Assembly: GCA_964035545.1 (NCBI GenBank)
Contig: OZ037767.1
Location: 25,405,628-25,469,627, forward strand
Source of the DNA: Bugula neritina
Taxonomy: Eukaryota > Bryozoa > Gymnolaemata > Cheilostomatida > Bugulidae
Direction of reading: 5' to 3'
DNA: 64,000 nt
Below, piece after piece: positions 30,101 through 46,184 of the stretch. The first letter of the stretch is position 1; each line of letters opens with the position of its first letter. Made by a program: the position numbers and the translations under genes. Below the pieces are notes generated by a model, which was not told the origin of the DNA, made no database searches, and was given only the letters and a program-made list of their open reading frames with translations.

Positions 30101-30557
30101 TAGAAACGTGTATTTGACATTAAAAGCCAAAATGATAGTAAAGCAATATTCTACCAATTAATCATTATTCTTAAAATAAATCAACATATATGTCACATGA
30201 TATAAGCCAACTTAATACAACTTCTATGATCAACTCAAAAAGGATTAAATAAGCGATGGAAAGCTATAGGTATGTTGGTTGAGATTTCCTAACATAGCTT
30301 GTTGTTAAGGTACAAAGTACAGGGTACACCCATGTATGTCACACTAAGCTGTTAATGCTGATATACTTACCATTTCTTGGGTATGTGGCAAGTAGGAAAT
30401 CTTCATCCCTCCACTTGTACTTCTGCATATCTCTACTAACCTCATGGTAATGCTCTATGTCGCCCCCTGGAATCCCAAAGTTACTGATTGCCGTTACTTT
30501 TACCGAGCCTTCTTGGTTACTAAAATAAAATTCTTTCTCATTTTTCATTTTATCCAT
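24176..30557 (-). CDS. Cytosolic-type sulfotransferase (Sulfotransfer_1 family)
   Basis: Transfers sulfate from PAPS to small acceptors such as phenols, steroids or amines; the substrate cannot be told from sequence. Seven exons: 30371-30557, 29746-29946, 28571-28623, 25295-25486, 24847-24999, 24629-24674 and 24176-24288; 314 aa, normal length, no signal peptide or membrane segment. Landmarks in order: phosphosulfate loop YPRNGTH (residue ~59; usual form YPKSGTT), the NTHYRLDVLP segment holding the predicted catalytic His, 3'-phosphate site RNPKDVAVSYYN, FYEDLV, and the C-terminal RKGKVGDWKN. The Lys of the first loop is Arg here and the usual Trp of GTxW is Val. The start is the first in-frame ATG; a TTG-initiated extension or a 5' exon cannot be excluded. 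Intron 3 to 4 (25487-28570) is the largest and holds an unexplained 95-codon reading frame at 26727-27011. Confidence 0.92.
24430..24590. repeat. Diverged direct duplication in a sulfotransferase intron
   Basis: A segment of about 41 bases starting caattgattttatcaacatt at ~24437 recurs at ~24545 with four or five changes. It lies between exons 24176-24288 and 24629-24674. Confidence 0.7.
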
Positions 30558-31887
30558 TTTCAATTGCTTGACAATAAAACTGTAGAGTGCAACGTATGGT
30601 ATGTACTAAAAGCAGAGTGTAGGATAATGCTTAGTGCACAAAGTTAAATAATGTTGCTAAATTACTGAGGCATAAACAGCTCCCCAAGGCAAATGCGAAC
30701 TGACTGAATTGAGAAATGTGCAGAGCGCTATTTATGATAATGGCTTGTATCTAATCTGTCAAGACTTGGCAATCGCACCACTACATTTTGTTTACCAATT
30801 TCTTGAGAGTCAACATGTAGGCCGTGGGCTTTGATGATGTCAGAGGTACAGAATTACGCATCATAACGATAGACTTTAGCCACCAAGTTTTACATAATAT
30901 GATCAAGATAATATAGGCAGGGTATAGTAATGTACAATATATGTGTCAGTCCCACAAATCATAAAGTTCTACTCCAAATTATATAATAATATTACTACAA
31001 ATTTTAATAATGATTATTACAAATAACCATTTACTATAAATAGCTAATTACTGCAAATAACTAATTACTAGCATAACATGTGTTTAAAAAGTTTCTATAA
31101 ATATCATTAGTTTAGAGAAGGAACTTGACAGTTAAAGAAAGTTTTTTATCTCAGCTTAATACAGTGGCACATAACACATTCTATGAAGTTATGACTTCTA
31201 AGTTATAAATAGTAACATTATGAAATATCTAGAGACAGATATATTAGCAATTTAGTTCTTATCTCAACAATTTGCTTATTTTGATAAACAAGCATGATGA
31301 CTGTTTTGTTTTTAGAAATGAAATGTTAAAAATTGGTACAAGTCTAATGATTATGTAAAGGATGATGACATTCACTACAGGTGCAGCCATGTTAGTTGAC
31401 GCTATGAACCACCTTTTATGTTGCTTTGTATGCTTATAGACGGCAAATATTTTTAGTTTTTGTGTAATAAATTACCTGATGCCAATTTAATATGTCTCGA
31501 CGTTCTATTTATAATATTATAATTTATAATAATTATTCTAATGATTCAGAATTCTTTCATGAAAAGTACTAAAATATCTCAGCTTGGGTCGTAAGCGCAG
31601 ACACATTAAACATTTGCCTCATCATTGGCAAGAGTACATACTGCATATCTAAATTATTAATAGCATGATATTGAATGTGAATTTTATTACTTGTCACAAA
31701 TAACTTATTCTCTAGTAAATTCTAACTGTATGAAGCACTATTAAACTATCTTGGAAAATTTCATTGGAGTTATTTTAATAAATTCTAAAACTTTATTACA
31801 ATGTAAAATTTCAGTGGTCAGGAAAAAGCGAAGTCTCTTTCATATCTGGCCTTATATCACACACAAGGTTTAACAATTAAACAAAAC

Positions 31888-31962
<75 letters not shown>

Positions 31963-32141
31963 GTGTGTGTGTGTGTGTGTGTGTGTCTGTGTTGTGTTGT
32001 GTGCGTGCGTGCGTGTGCGTGGGTGCGTGGGTGCGTGGGTGCGTGGGTGCGTGTGCGTGCGTGCGTGTGTGCGTGTGTGTGTGTGTGTGATATATACATA
32101 AAACTTTATTTCAATGTAAAATTTCAACGGTATATATATAC

Positions 32142-32194
<53 letters not shown>

Positions 32195-32840
32195 TATATT
32201 TATAGAGTTATCCAGGTTCATTTTGGCAGCAGTCTTTGGATTGACAGCATGTGATTTGCACTATAAACAACATGCTTTTCAGTGCTTATCTAAAATTTAT
32301 GACTACCAACGACATAATTGACAATTAATTATCTATTCATTCTATCAACAGTATTTGTTAATACTCCTAGCAAAAAGTGGACAACTACCAATATGTTGCA
32401 TAATCTAATCAATTTTATTCCTACAAATGTAAGTAAAGCTTTATCTTTTAATAAAACCTTTAAATCTAAAACGTTAACCATGCATACTTCAGCTGCAAAA
32501 ACATATTGGATCTGATATTACATATATCAAAATATTTTTTTATTATAGCAGAGTAATATTATTATACTATAGCAGAGTAATAATACTATGTATATCCTGG
32601 TCAGAAATCCAAGATTCTTATCAAAAGAAAACAAGTCTATTTAAAATGAACATAATATCCAGGGTACATGGATATGCTTGAAAAAATGACAAAAATAATT
32701 ATTAAATGTTATGAAAGCTTTGCACAACCTGACTTTGACTGCAGTGCTATATTTTATACTGAGGATATGCAACTATATATTTATATGGCACAACACTTGC
32801 AAGCATATGTAAGCTTCTTCCTTATTCAACTGAAATTTCG
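30558..32840. other. Intergenic, sulfotransferase promoter side
   Basis: No gene recognised. It contains a TG microsatellite with variant tail (31890-32090) and a TA run (32133-32198). The sulfotransferase promoter should lie just above 30557; the gene A 3' UTR ends the interval. The 70-codon plus-strand frame at 32668-32880 overlaps the gene A last exon and is not supported. Confidence 0.5.
31890..32198. repeat. TG microsatellite with GTGCG variants followed by a TA run
   Basis: About 70 bases of pure (TG)n, then interrupted TG, then GTGCGTGG-type variants to ~32090; after a short unique spacer, (TA)n at 32133-32198. Reading frames of Cys-Val repeats here are artefacts. Confidence 0.97.
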
Positions 32841-37492
<4,652 letters not shown>

Positions 37493-38453
37493 TATTATTT
37501 TCTTGTTCTTGTGCCTGTATAGACAACACAATAGTTATGTAAGATTCACCACCTAATAATTTGCATATATTTGCTTCACTTGAGAGCATTCAGTTAATTC
37601 TAATTTCAAGATCTTAGCTCCAACCAGATCTATGGAGCATAATATAATTTTCTAAATTATTTGCTAAATTATTTTTGAAATTTTTTTTTGAATTCTTCGC
37701 TAAGAAATTTAATAATGGTACTCAATAAATATTTCTTAAAAAATTAACTAGCTCTTAAGTTATTGGTAGCAGATAAATGTTGCATAGCTGAAGTAATATA
37801 TTAACTTGCATGCGTGATTTATACAATATATGATTATATTATAGAGTTTTATAGTTCATAATATACAGTTGAGTTAAAAACTGCATGTGTATTAATTATA
37901 TTTGTAGCACATATAAGTATGTGATTATATTAAATTACTTGTAAACTTATTAATTTGGTATTTTTGCCTATATATTTCTTAAAATAAATTATTTGGCCAT
38001 TATATGTCAAATCATAAATTGTAAGGAATATACTTTACTAACTATAAGAAGTGTATAAAAAGTTATTTTAATTTTATAAACTATTAATTATATTGTTTAC
38101 TTATTACAAATAGAGTTTCTGCAGTTAAACTTTTCTTATACTGATAACATTTAAAAATTTTTTGGAAGAATAACCATTTTTATGTAGCAGTAAATCAAAA
38201 TTTCAAACTAGGTTCATAATATGTGATATACCAGAAACTGGCTACTGTTCTACTGAGTTAATTTTATCTCTAATAAAATCTATTTATATAAATCCAGATT
38301 AAACTGTTTTCTCATATTCTAAATATAAGCTTGTGTTTTTAACTCTCTTCTATACTAGACAGAATATAATAGCTATAATATTAAAGTAACAACTAAACAT
38401 ATACACACATTAGTATTGATAACATTTCTTAATAAATAAATGCATGTACTCAC

Positions 38454-38575
38454 CTCAAATCCCAGACAACAAATGAAATAAACTGATAGTTGACGGTGCT
38501 TTAATCTCTTTCAGCCACAGTGTGGGCTTCTGTCCAGTAATCCACTTTTTAATCTACAGCTAGAAAATTGTCACT
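38454..38575 (-). other. Probable 5' UTR exon of gene A
   Basis: Reading the minus strand, this stretch ends in GGATTTGAG before a consensus GTGAGT donor at 38453. A matching acceptor (CTATACAG) sits about 24 bases upstream of the gene A start codon. The same GATTTGAGG end occurs before the first donor of gene B. A TTTATAA box near 38605 could position transcription. The upper edge is approximate. Confidence 0.5.
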
Positions 38576-38779
38576 TCAAATGTTAAAGGATGTACCTTCA
38601 TTATAAAAGATGTTCCTGCCTTTTGGAAAAGATTACCTCCCGCATTTCCTCCTCAGCACTTCCTATTTCTAGCTTGACAGCCAATAGATATGTTTATTAT
38701 TGCCGTTGTTAATAATATATTTCTGTAATATTATAAGTAAATATTAGAAAACTGAATATCCACTAAAATGCTTACGGTT

Positions 38780-39000
38780 TGAGCCCAGCTACTGTATAGT
38801 TTTTTATTAAGTGCAGATATATAGATTTTTGCTTAGCTGTAGCTTTTAATCTTAAGTATAGTATTTCCACAGCTTTGATACAATGGAAAAAATCTCTTAG
38901 GCTACTTTTAAAAACCTTTTTTATCAGGATTGTCACATGGATGGCGACTATAAACCTATTTTTATAGTATTTCCACAGCTTTAATACAAAACCAACCAAT
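38780..39000 (+). mobile_element. Possible SINE fragment, 3' part only
   Basis: tcaggattgtcacatggatg followed by gcgactataaac matches the tail of SINE copies 2 and 3. A short direct repeat (tagtatttccacagcttt) occurs at ~38862 and ~38967. Boundaries are unclear. Confidence 0.4.
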
Positions 39001-40812
39001 CATTATAGACCTACAGCTTTGAAATACAATTACTTATATTCTATATTCATATTCCTACGTCCTAATGAATAAAATGTCACATTTTATAGTTGAGCATATT
39101 TTACGTAATTGATTTCACATTTTCATAAGTTTTATCATGTAGCATTGCTCAATGGCAAGCCATTGCATGGTTTTTCAGATAAAAAATTGAAACTATTTTT
39201 TACTTCAATAAAGATTAAAGTTGCAAAATAGAATTCCCCAAGTTATTCTAAAAATAAAATAAGGGTGCAGAAGGTGCTTGCAGGTGGACATATTGTCAAT
39301 TATTATGTAACATAATGTAACAGAAAATGCAACAAATATAAGTCAATTAGAAAATAAACACAGCTATGATACAAGTTGTTACGAAAAATGTGTTACCATT
39401 AGAATCTTAATCAGGATGTTAGAGTCTGACATAGAGGTAATCTCTATTCATGGTATTTATCAACCTGCCAACACACTGGCGCATTTGACACAGAAGATAT
39501 TTAAAATGTTCAGGGCTCAAAAATATATACTATTTTGTATACATTATTAGCTTTTAATAGTATTTTGTTGGCATGTTTGAAACATATTTTGCTACTTGAC
39601 AAACTCTATAAGGATATCCTTACGGAGTTTTAGACCTTTTGACAATGTCAAAAATTATGTAAGAAAATCTTTATGAAAGCTTTGCAGCAAATCATCCTAG
39701 GTATGCCATCTCTAACAGCTTGCATGTTCTACATGTTAAGTTTTATGAATACTTATATGTTGATGTATAAATAAGAAAATCTTCAGTGCCTAGCTGCCCT
39801 AGCATAAGTACACATTTTTCTCTAAATGAAATTTAGACAAAATCAACTTTTGAATATGCGTGTTAAAAATTGTATAATACTTTCTACATTCTACTTACTG
39901 TTGTCTAGTATATATAAAACGAATATGCACAAAAAGTTATATATGTAGAGTTATCCTACTTCCTAAATCTTTGAAATACAAAGTATAAATTATAGTTATA
40001 GGCTGTTCATATTTCAGTATATAGACTAGTAAATATGGGTATCTATTTTGGCTGTAAACAACACTCTACTGTGAATCAAAATAATACTTTTGTTAGAAAA
40101 ATGATTAATTAGGTCACTATAGTGATGACTAATTCTGATGATTATTGTGTTTGGTTAAAGCTGGTGATGGGTTGGCTACTTAGGATGGCTTTTTCTACAT
40201 AATCTTTCTTTAAAAGTCCCTTGATATGAAAGGCAGAATTGTTATGTTAAGGATTTCTTAGCAATGACACAGAAATTAATATTTATTAATTGAGTGACGC
40301 AACCAGTGAGTTATGTAGCATATAGCCTATTATAAGTAATTCAAGCTTTTGGCTTCTATATTCTATAATCTATGTGCCAATATTTATTCAGCCTCATCTT
40401 TAGCCGCCAACTATAGATTATTGAATAGAATATAAATGAATGATTTTATGTTATATAAGTTCATTGGTTGTTAAATGCAATAAAATGGTTTCCAAGCATT
40501 GTTCAATATGCAGTGGCTAAGCTGCTTATGTAGTGCACAGTATTTACTGGGAGTTTCAGTAAATCTCAGAGTGTATCTGGCGCAATGATGAGACTAAAAC
40601 TCATGGTTGGTAAAATATGGAAGTTAAATGATATGCAATCAATTGCGCGACCCTATGGTGCATTTATTTTTAAATTTTCCAGTCTGCTTTCATATTTACT
40701 CTTGCCTTTAACCTGTATGTAACTTTGAAAGCCCTCTTCAACCAACTAATATTAACTAATAGAATTTATATCAACATATGATTATGCAAACAAATTAACT
40801 ACCGGGGAAGGG

Positions 40813-40815
<3 letters not shown>

Positions 40816-40856
<41 letters not shown>
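40816..40856. repeat. (GA)n microsatellite
   Basis: About twenty GA units preceded by a G-rich run (ggggaagggggg). Confidence 0.97.
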
Positions 40857-40857
<1 letters not shown>

Positions 40858-42117
40858 GCACCCTTCTTACTAGCAGTATATTTTATTTAATTACATATTT
40901 CTATCAAATTTTCAGTGACTTTAATGCAATTCAGATTTTAGTCAACTGAATGTAAAGAGGGGATAACTACTATTACAATTCAAATAAATAATTCCATTAC
41001 AGACCTGTCTTATTTGAGCAGAAAATTTTTTTTCATGCAAACTGATAATAATAAAAGTTGTTCCGTGTGCTGTAATATGGCCAGTATGCTTATACATGAG
41101 CAATCACAAGTCATAAATATGCAATTGGCTGTCAAATTAAAAAGAAAGGTGTTTTGCTTTATTACAAAAAGCAAGCATAATTTCAATTCTACCAACAATC
41201 AAATGCCCTGACATGAACAATATAGAATGAGCTTGATCGGCCTTAATTGAATTTACTTGACAAGTGATCACCAGCAGTGCCTGTTGATTTTTTTTCTCAC
41301 GATATCATCTGGGGCTCCTAATAAAAGTTGTAAAATTGCTAATTCCAGGTAATTGGTTCTGTTTTTACTGCCTTTAATGAATGTCTTATATAACGCATAA
41401 GTAAATGCAATATCTCTCAACTTTTACTCTAAATGCATTCTGTAATTTACATTGAAATTTTAGATGACTTGTTAAAACATTTGTTGCGTTGTAATAATAA
41501 CATATCAATTGCTAGATTTTCTCCTTTCTGTACGCAGCTTTTAGGTGACTATTTTAGTTGATTCAGAATTTGCATACACCAGTTGCCATCATTTAATTTA
41601 CTTCACATATATAGTATTATGCAAGAGGTAGATATTCATATCCATATATTTTATCTATTTTCTTCCTTCTTTACATTTATACTATCATATATAAAATAGT
41701 TTTTACTTTAGTTTAGAGTTATCTTTTCTTGGTTGAGTTTTGTAATCGGTGTTTTCGCCTTAGTTCATTTAATGTCAGAAATAATGATTGGGGTTAATTT
41801 TGTGGTTATATTTTGCATGATACCAGATATGAAATATGCCTACCCATTAGTCAGATTCGTACATCTAGTAGCTAGTAAAGTTAAATAATAACCTTGGGTC
41901 TAATTTGAAGATATTGGCTATGTTTTTGAAAACACAAAGAAGAAGCAAAGTCGAGATAAAACATGATCACAGCATGATTTAAGTATTTGGGATTGTAAAG
42001 TTTCATGTAGGTTTCTACTTTGCTTGAGATTGTAATGTTTTCCTAGTTTAGAGCATTATATTAATCTATTTCATAGCTAGAAAACTTCTATCCTAGACTA
42101 TGTTTTGCTGGAGCTAA

Positions 42118-42325
42118 GAGAGCAGCGGTGGTCTAGATACGTTAAAACGTTTGCTTAGTAAACCCAAAGTCATTGGTGATGTTAGGAAGAGCATCCAGTC
42201 ATAATTGCTCCTGTGCCACATATGAATAAGTTCTTATAGCTCAATTTAACAAAACCCTTTCCATCAGGGGTTTTCTCACAGGGATGGCAACTATAAACTT
42301 GTGTGGGTGAGTGAGTTAATGTTTT
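42118..42325 (+). mobile_element. tRNA-derived SINE copy 3
   Basis: Head gcagcggtggtctagatacg, central block gatgttaggaagagcatcca then gtcataattgctcctgtgcc, and tail ttctcacagggatggcaact. Nearly identical in the centre to copy 2. Lies in the spacer between genes A and B. Confidence 0.82.
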
Positions 42326-43022
42326 GCTAGAACAGGTGCTATTAGTTTTAAGCTAAAAACTTTCCCTGCTGAATCTGTGGTATATAACTAATGTTTGCGG
42401 TTAGTAGTTTGCATATTGTGGTGAGTCTGTCTAGAAAATGCATGCGAGCCAAAATGCTAATAAGTACAGAGTCTAGAATAATCTACAGCACAGCTAAATG
42501 TACAGCGACTGTTTTGTTTATAAGAATTGATGTTAGCTTTTGCAAAACCTTCCAGATTCCAAATTAGATCTAAAAATTGTACTCAAAAACCAAATAGAAC
42601 AATAGTATGTTATGACTTATAACTCCATGTTTGATTGCATAGTTATAGTCATTATAGTCAATGATACTGCATACTATTATTTTAAATTTGATTGAGTAAC
42701 TTGTAACAGATGTTAAAATAATACTTTATTAAAAAAATTAAATGTAGTGGTTACGGCTGACAGCATTCTTACTATATATAGAAAATTATGGGCTAGGACA
42801 ACTCTAAATTATTATAAAAATAAAAAACATTTTGAAAACAAAAAATGTCAATTCACATTAAAAAAACATTACCAGCTATTTTAAAAAGAAATTATTGGCC
42901 AAATCGCTTAAAGATCATAACATGTACAAGACAATGGTTAATATGTGCAGCTATATATATACATGTACAAAGTTGTACCAAGTCAAACCAACATCGAGAG
43001 AACCCACGAATCTCACTACTTT

Positions 43023-44202
43023 CTACCATCGAGGAAGATATGGGGCATCTTGGTAACCTGGGTAATAGTACTTTGCATTGCCCCTCCAGCTAAACGGATG
43101 ATATCTGTAGTAATGGTACCCCCTTGGGACCACCACTGGTCTTGTATACTTTGCATTGCCCCTCCAGCTAAACGGATGATATCTGTAGTAATGGTACCCC
43201 CTTGGGACCACCACTGGTCTTGTAGTTTCATAGTCCATATCAGTGTAACTTTCCTCTTCAGAAGCTTCGGTTGCTGGGTGGTGTGACACACGCCTCGTCT
43301 TGGATGTTGGTGAGGTCCGGGGTTTCAAGGTTGTCATGGACTTGTAATTATCAGAGAATGTTAATTTCTGAGCTGGTTTAGGTCTGGAACCAGTAGGTGG
43401 TAGATATACATAAGGCAGATTTCCAACACCATTGCCATTGCCATTGCTACCACCAATGTTGCCGTTTCCGTTCATTGAACCACCATTGTTGTTCCCATTA
43501 TTACTGCCTTGGTTATCATTGCCATTATAAGAACCTGCGTTGTTATTGCCATTGTTTGTGCCTTTATTTCCCTGGCCATTGGATGTTCCTTTATTGTACA
43601 TACCTGGAAAATAAGAAATTGAAACATAAGATTGCACAATGACTTCTACTTGAAAGGCAACGGAGCATTTCAAATATTTTCTACACCTGGACATGTCTAT
43701 ATAGCAATCAATTTTGGGCTTTTAATTTCTATTATATAGACTCAATATATTGTAATACAGTTTTGGTGGTGAATAGGTGGTATGTTGACATAATATTATG
43801 TCTGTAGCAGGTAGACATTAAGTAGAATAATGAAATAGTTGATAATAATCATTCTTATTACCAAAGTCATCAAAAAGAATGTATGTTAATGTTATATCTA
43901 GTAGCCTTTTTACCTGATAACAAATATTATGAAATAGTAATTAATGGTTGCCCTGGAGCATAAACAAGGTGATATCATGTGGATTATCTCTTTCACTGGA
44001 CTATTTAGGCTATTAATTAAAATTCTGAACTTCTATTCAAGGGCAAGTGTTTTGATTAAATATTATTTTTAATGCTTCTGTACTCACCATTCCCACTAAA
44101 CTTTCCAGTTTGTATATCATAGGCTTCCAAGTCCAACACAAAAGTTGATGCAATTGCAACATAAATGAGTAACAACCCAGTAATCCAATGGAATTTCTCC
44201 AT
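43023..44202 (-). CDS. Gene B: secreted Asn/Gly-repeat protein with Tyr/Arg-rich tail
   Basis: Not a named family; a paralog of gene A at the N-terminus. Two coding exons, 44088-44202 and 43023-43603, joined in phase 1; 231 aa. Exon 1 encodes a signal peptide (MEKFHWITGLLLIYVAIAS) and a short spacer. Exon 2 opens with GMYNKGTSNG and then NGN/NNG repeats over ~70 residues (GNNNAGSYNGN, GGSNGNGNG). It continues with a Pro/Lys/Thr linker, an acidic patch (EASEEES), and two tandem 26-residue units (PVVVPRGYHYYRYHPFSWRG), ending YPGYQDAPYLPRW. No Cys-rich domain, so it lacks the WAP part of gene A. The composition suits an extracellular, mineral- or chitin-binding, or cross-linked matrix protein; this is inference. 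A TATA box lies at 44694-44701. Confidence 0.85.
43071..43226. repeat. 78-bp in-frame tandem duplication inside gene B
   Basis: Two copies of a 78-bp segment with virtually no differences, encoding the same 26 residues twice (…RPVVVPRGYHYYRYHPFSW…). The lack of even silent changes points to a recent duplication or strong homogenisation. Confidence 0.95.
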
Positions 44203-44655
44203 CTTTCCCAACTACTGCTAAAATGAAATAATATTCTAGTTATCTTTATAGCAATTGAAGCATTTTGAATTATACAAAATAAGACAATAAATGTATTCTA
44301 ACATTTCTCGCAAACAAAGAATAGAAGACTAAAAGCCTAGCAATAGAAATGAAATTTAGTGTTGAAAACCCATCTTTAGACTCTTATTAAGTTACATGAG
44401 CTGTTACTATACACAAAAACTAGAATGCAAGTTGTTTTTAACCATTTGGTACCCCCTTTCAACTGTTACTCATACAACCAACATTTATATAATATAAACT
44501 ATTTTTTGCAATAAATAGATGATACTGATAGCAAAACTCTTTGCAATCGGAGTTGACAAAATATTTCACACAAAAACTACATTATTTATTTAGAGCTCAA
44601 TTCATAGACATCTCAGGATATCTAGAAGTTTATCTCAAAAAGAAAATACACTCAC

Positions 44656-44701
44656 ATGCCTCAAATCTGCAGTGGTTCTTTTGTAAAGATGCTCTTTTAT
44701 A
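44656..44701 (-). promoter_or_regulatory. Gene B core promoter (TATA box) and 5' UTR exon end
   Basis: On the minus strand AGTATAAAAGAGC lies at 44691-44703 (TATAAAAG at 44694-44701). About 30 bases on, GATTTGAGGCAT ends at a GTGAGT donor (44655). The matching acceptor TTTTAGCAG is ~12 bases before the gene B start codon. The untranslated exon would be short. Confidence 0.6.
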
Positions 44702-45027
44702 CTGTTACCCAGTGACAGTATAGCTATCTAGATGTGAAGTGCAGTTGGTAGCTCACTCAGCCTTGGTTATATAGCTTGGAACACCAATACAAGTCATGTG
44801 ACCAAGCCATAGCTATAACAGCTGCTGTGCAGGCACCGTGACCGCCATTTCACTCATTATTTTACACATTATAAGAAGTGGAATGTTGGTGTTTCATCAA
44901 TTAGCCTAGTGCTGTCATTCATCTGATGACTCATTAGGATCAAAAGTAACTGACAGCTGTTTGCTTCGAGATCTCATTTGTTTAGATTGTCCACAGGTCT
45001 CCTGGTCGTAGGGTCTTCATGCAGGCT

Positions 45028-45170
45028 AAGAACGCGTCTAAGAAACAGAACGGCAATTATTACCTAATGCCTTTCCTGACATCATTGCTGGCCATACTAT
45101 AAATTAAAACAATGATGTAGATTGTAGTGCTCTAACTACTAGACCACAGCTGCTTCTTAGCCAACTAATT
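45028..45170 (-). mobile_element. tRNA-derived SINE copy 4 (reverse strand)
   Basis: Read on the minus strand: agcagctgtggtctagtagt, then gagcact, then gatgtcaggaaaggcatt and ataattgcc. These are the same head and centre as copies 2 and 3, more diverged. Confidence 0.7.
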
Positions 45171-46000
45171 TGAGACATTTTGGCAAAATAATAGCCTGCT
45201 TTATATGACCCAATAATTTTAAGTTGCCTTTTTAATCTAGATTCTAGCCCACCACTTGTGATATTGAAAACTTAATGGAGCATGAACATAGAAGCATCGA
45301 TTTTATTTGGTCAGCTTGCTAGCATTTTTATTTTACTAGTGAGTAAATCATACATGTCTGAAGTTTGTTTTGTCTTGTAGTCAACCTATTATAGTATCTT
45401 CTACTAGTTATACCAAACTGCAAAAGTACTGATTTTCTTATCCCAACAGTATAATCAGCAAAATCTTGGCATAAATTTATTGGTTGATTGAGTTTAGTCG
45501 ATTATATCTGTAAAATATTCCTGAAACGAAGTGGTACTGGAGGCTTTTTGTTATGTTATGCATCAAAACAAATTAAACAGAACAGAAAAAAACTTCTCCA
45601 ATGTGCAAATTTTTAGAGCCCAATCATTGGTATAATTTGCCTATTTCAACAGACACCTTCAACATTGTATGATATGCTAAGACAATCTGTTCTGCTGCAT
45701 CTCTACCAGATGATTCAGCCACACAGGATGTTTACATTTTTTTTGGAAACAACAGCAGAGCTTGCAACATCTTCATGCATTTGGATATTTATATCCGGGA
45801 CTATAATGAGCTGACCTAATCAATATTCGTGTACACACGTCTCAACTCACCAGCCCACGTCTCAATTTACGCATGGGATATATATTAATAGCAACACTAG
45901 CCTCAAGTCAGCAAAAGAGCTGCCAAAACAAACTAATGACTTTGCCATAAAACTACAGTGCTGCCACAGATAACAACAAGTGAAGAATGGCATCTGCTGT

Positions 46001-46006
46001 TTTATT
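46001..46006 (-). promoter_or_regulatory. Likely poly(A) signal of FIRRM
   Basis: AATAAA on the minus strand, about 180 bases after the FIRRM stop codon. Confidence 0.5.
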
Positions 46007-46184
46007 TATCTAGTATGCAAAAATATCAAAGGGTTACTAAAAATTACATAAAAATAAAATTATACTTACAATTTCAACGAACAGAAATAGCTTATTTACA
46101 ACAGGACAATACTGCACATAACATAACACTACATGTACTTGTAGTAACAACATAACAAAACACAGTAAAGCAGCAAGCAGAGTA

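Larger units (their letters stand above)
39001..43022. other. Intergenic spacer between genes A and B
   Basis: Four kilobases with no gene I can support. It contains a (GA)n tract at 40816-40856 and SINE copy 3 at ~42121. The gene B 3' UTR lies at the upper end. Confidence 0.55.
44203..46184. other. Gene B upstream region and FIRRM 3' flank
   Basis: Gene B 5' intron and TATA promoter up to ~44703, then spacer with a minus-strand SINE at 45028-45170. The FIRRM poly(A) signal is at 46001-46006. No other gene seen. Confidence 0.55.

Noticed and set aside
42945-43291. Frames of 91-113 codons overlapping the 78-bp duplication
   Set aside because: Other-frame shadows of gene B exon 2; the gene B frame has the signal peptide and matching intron phase.
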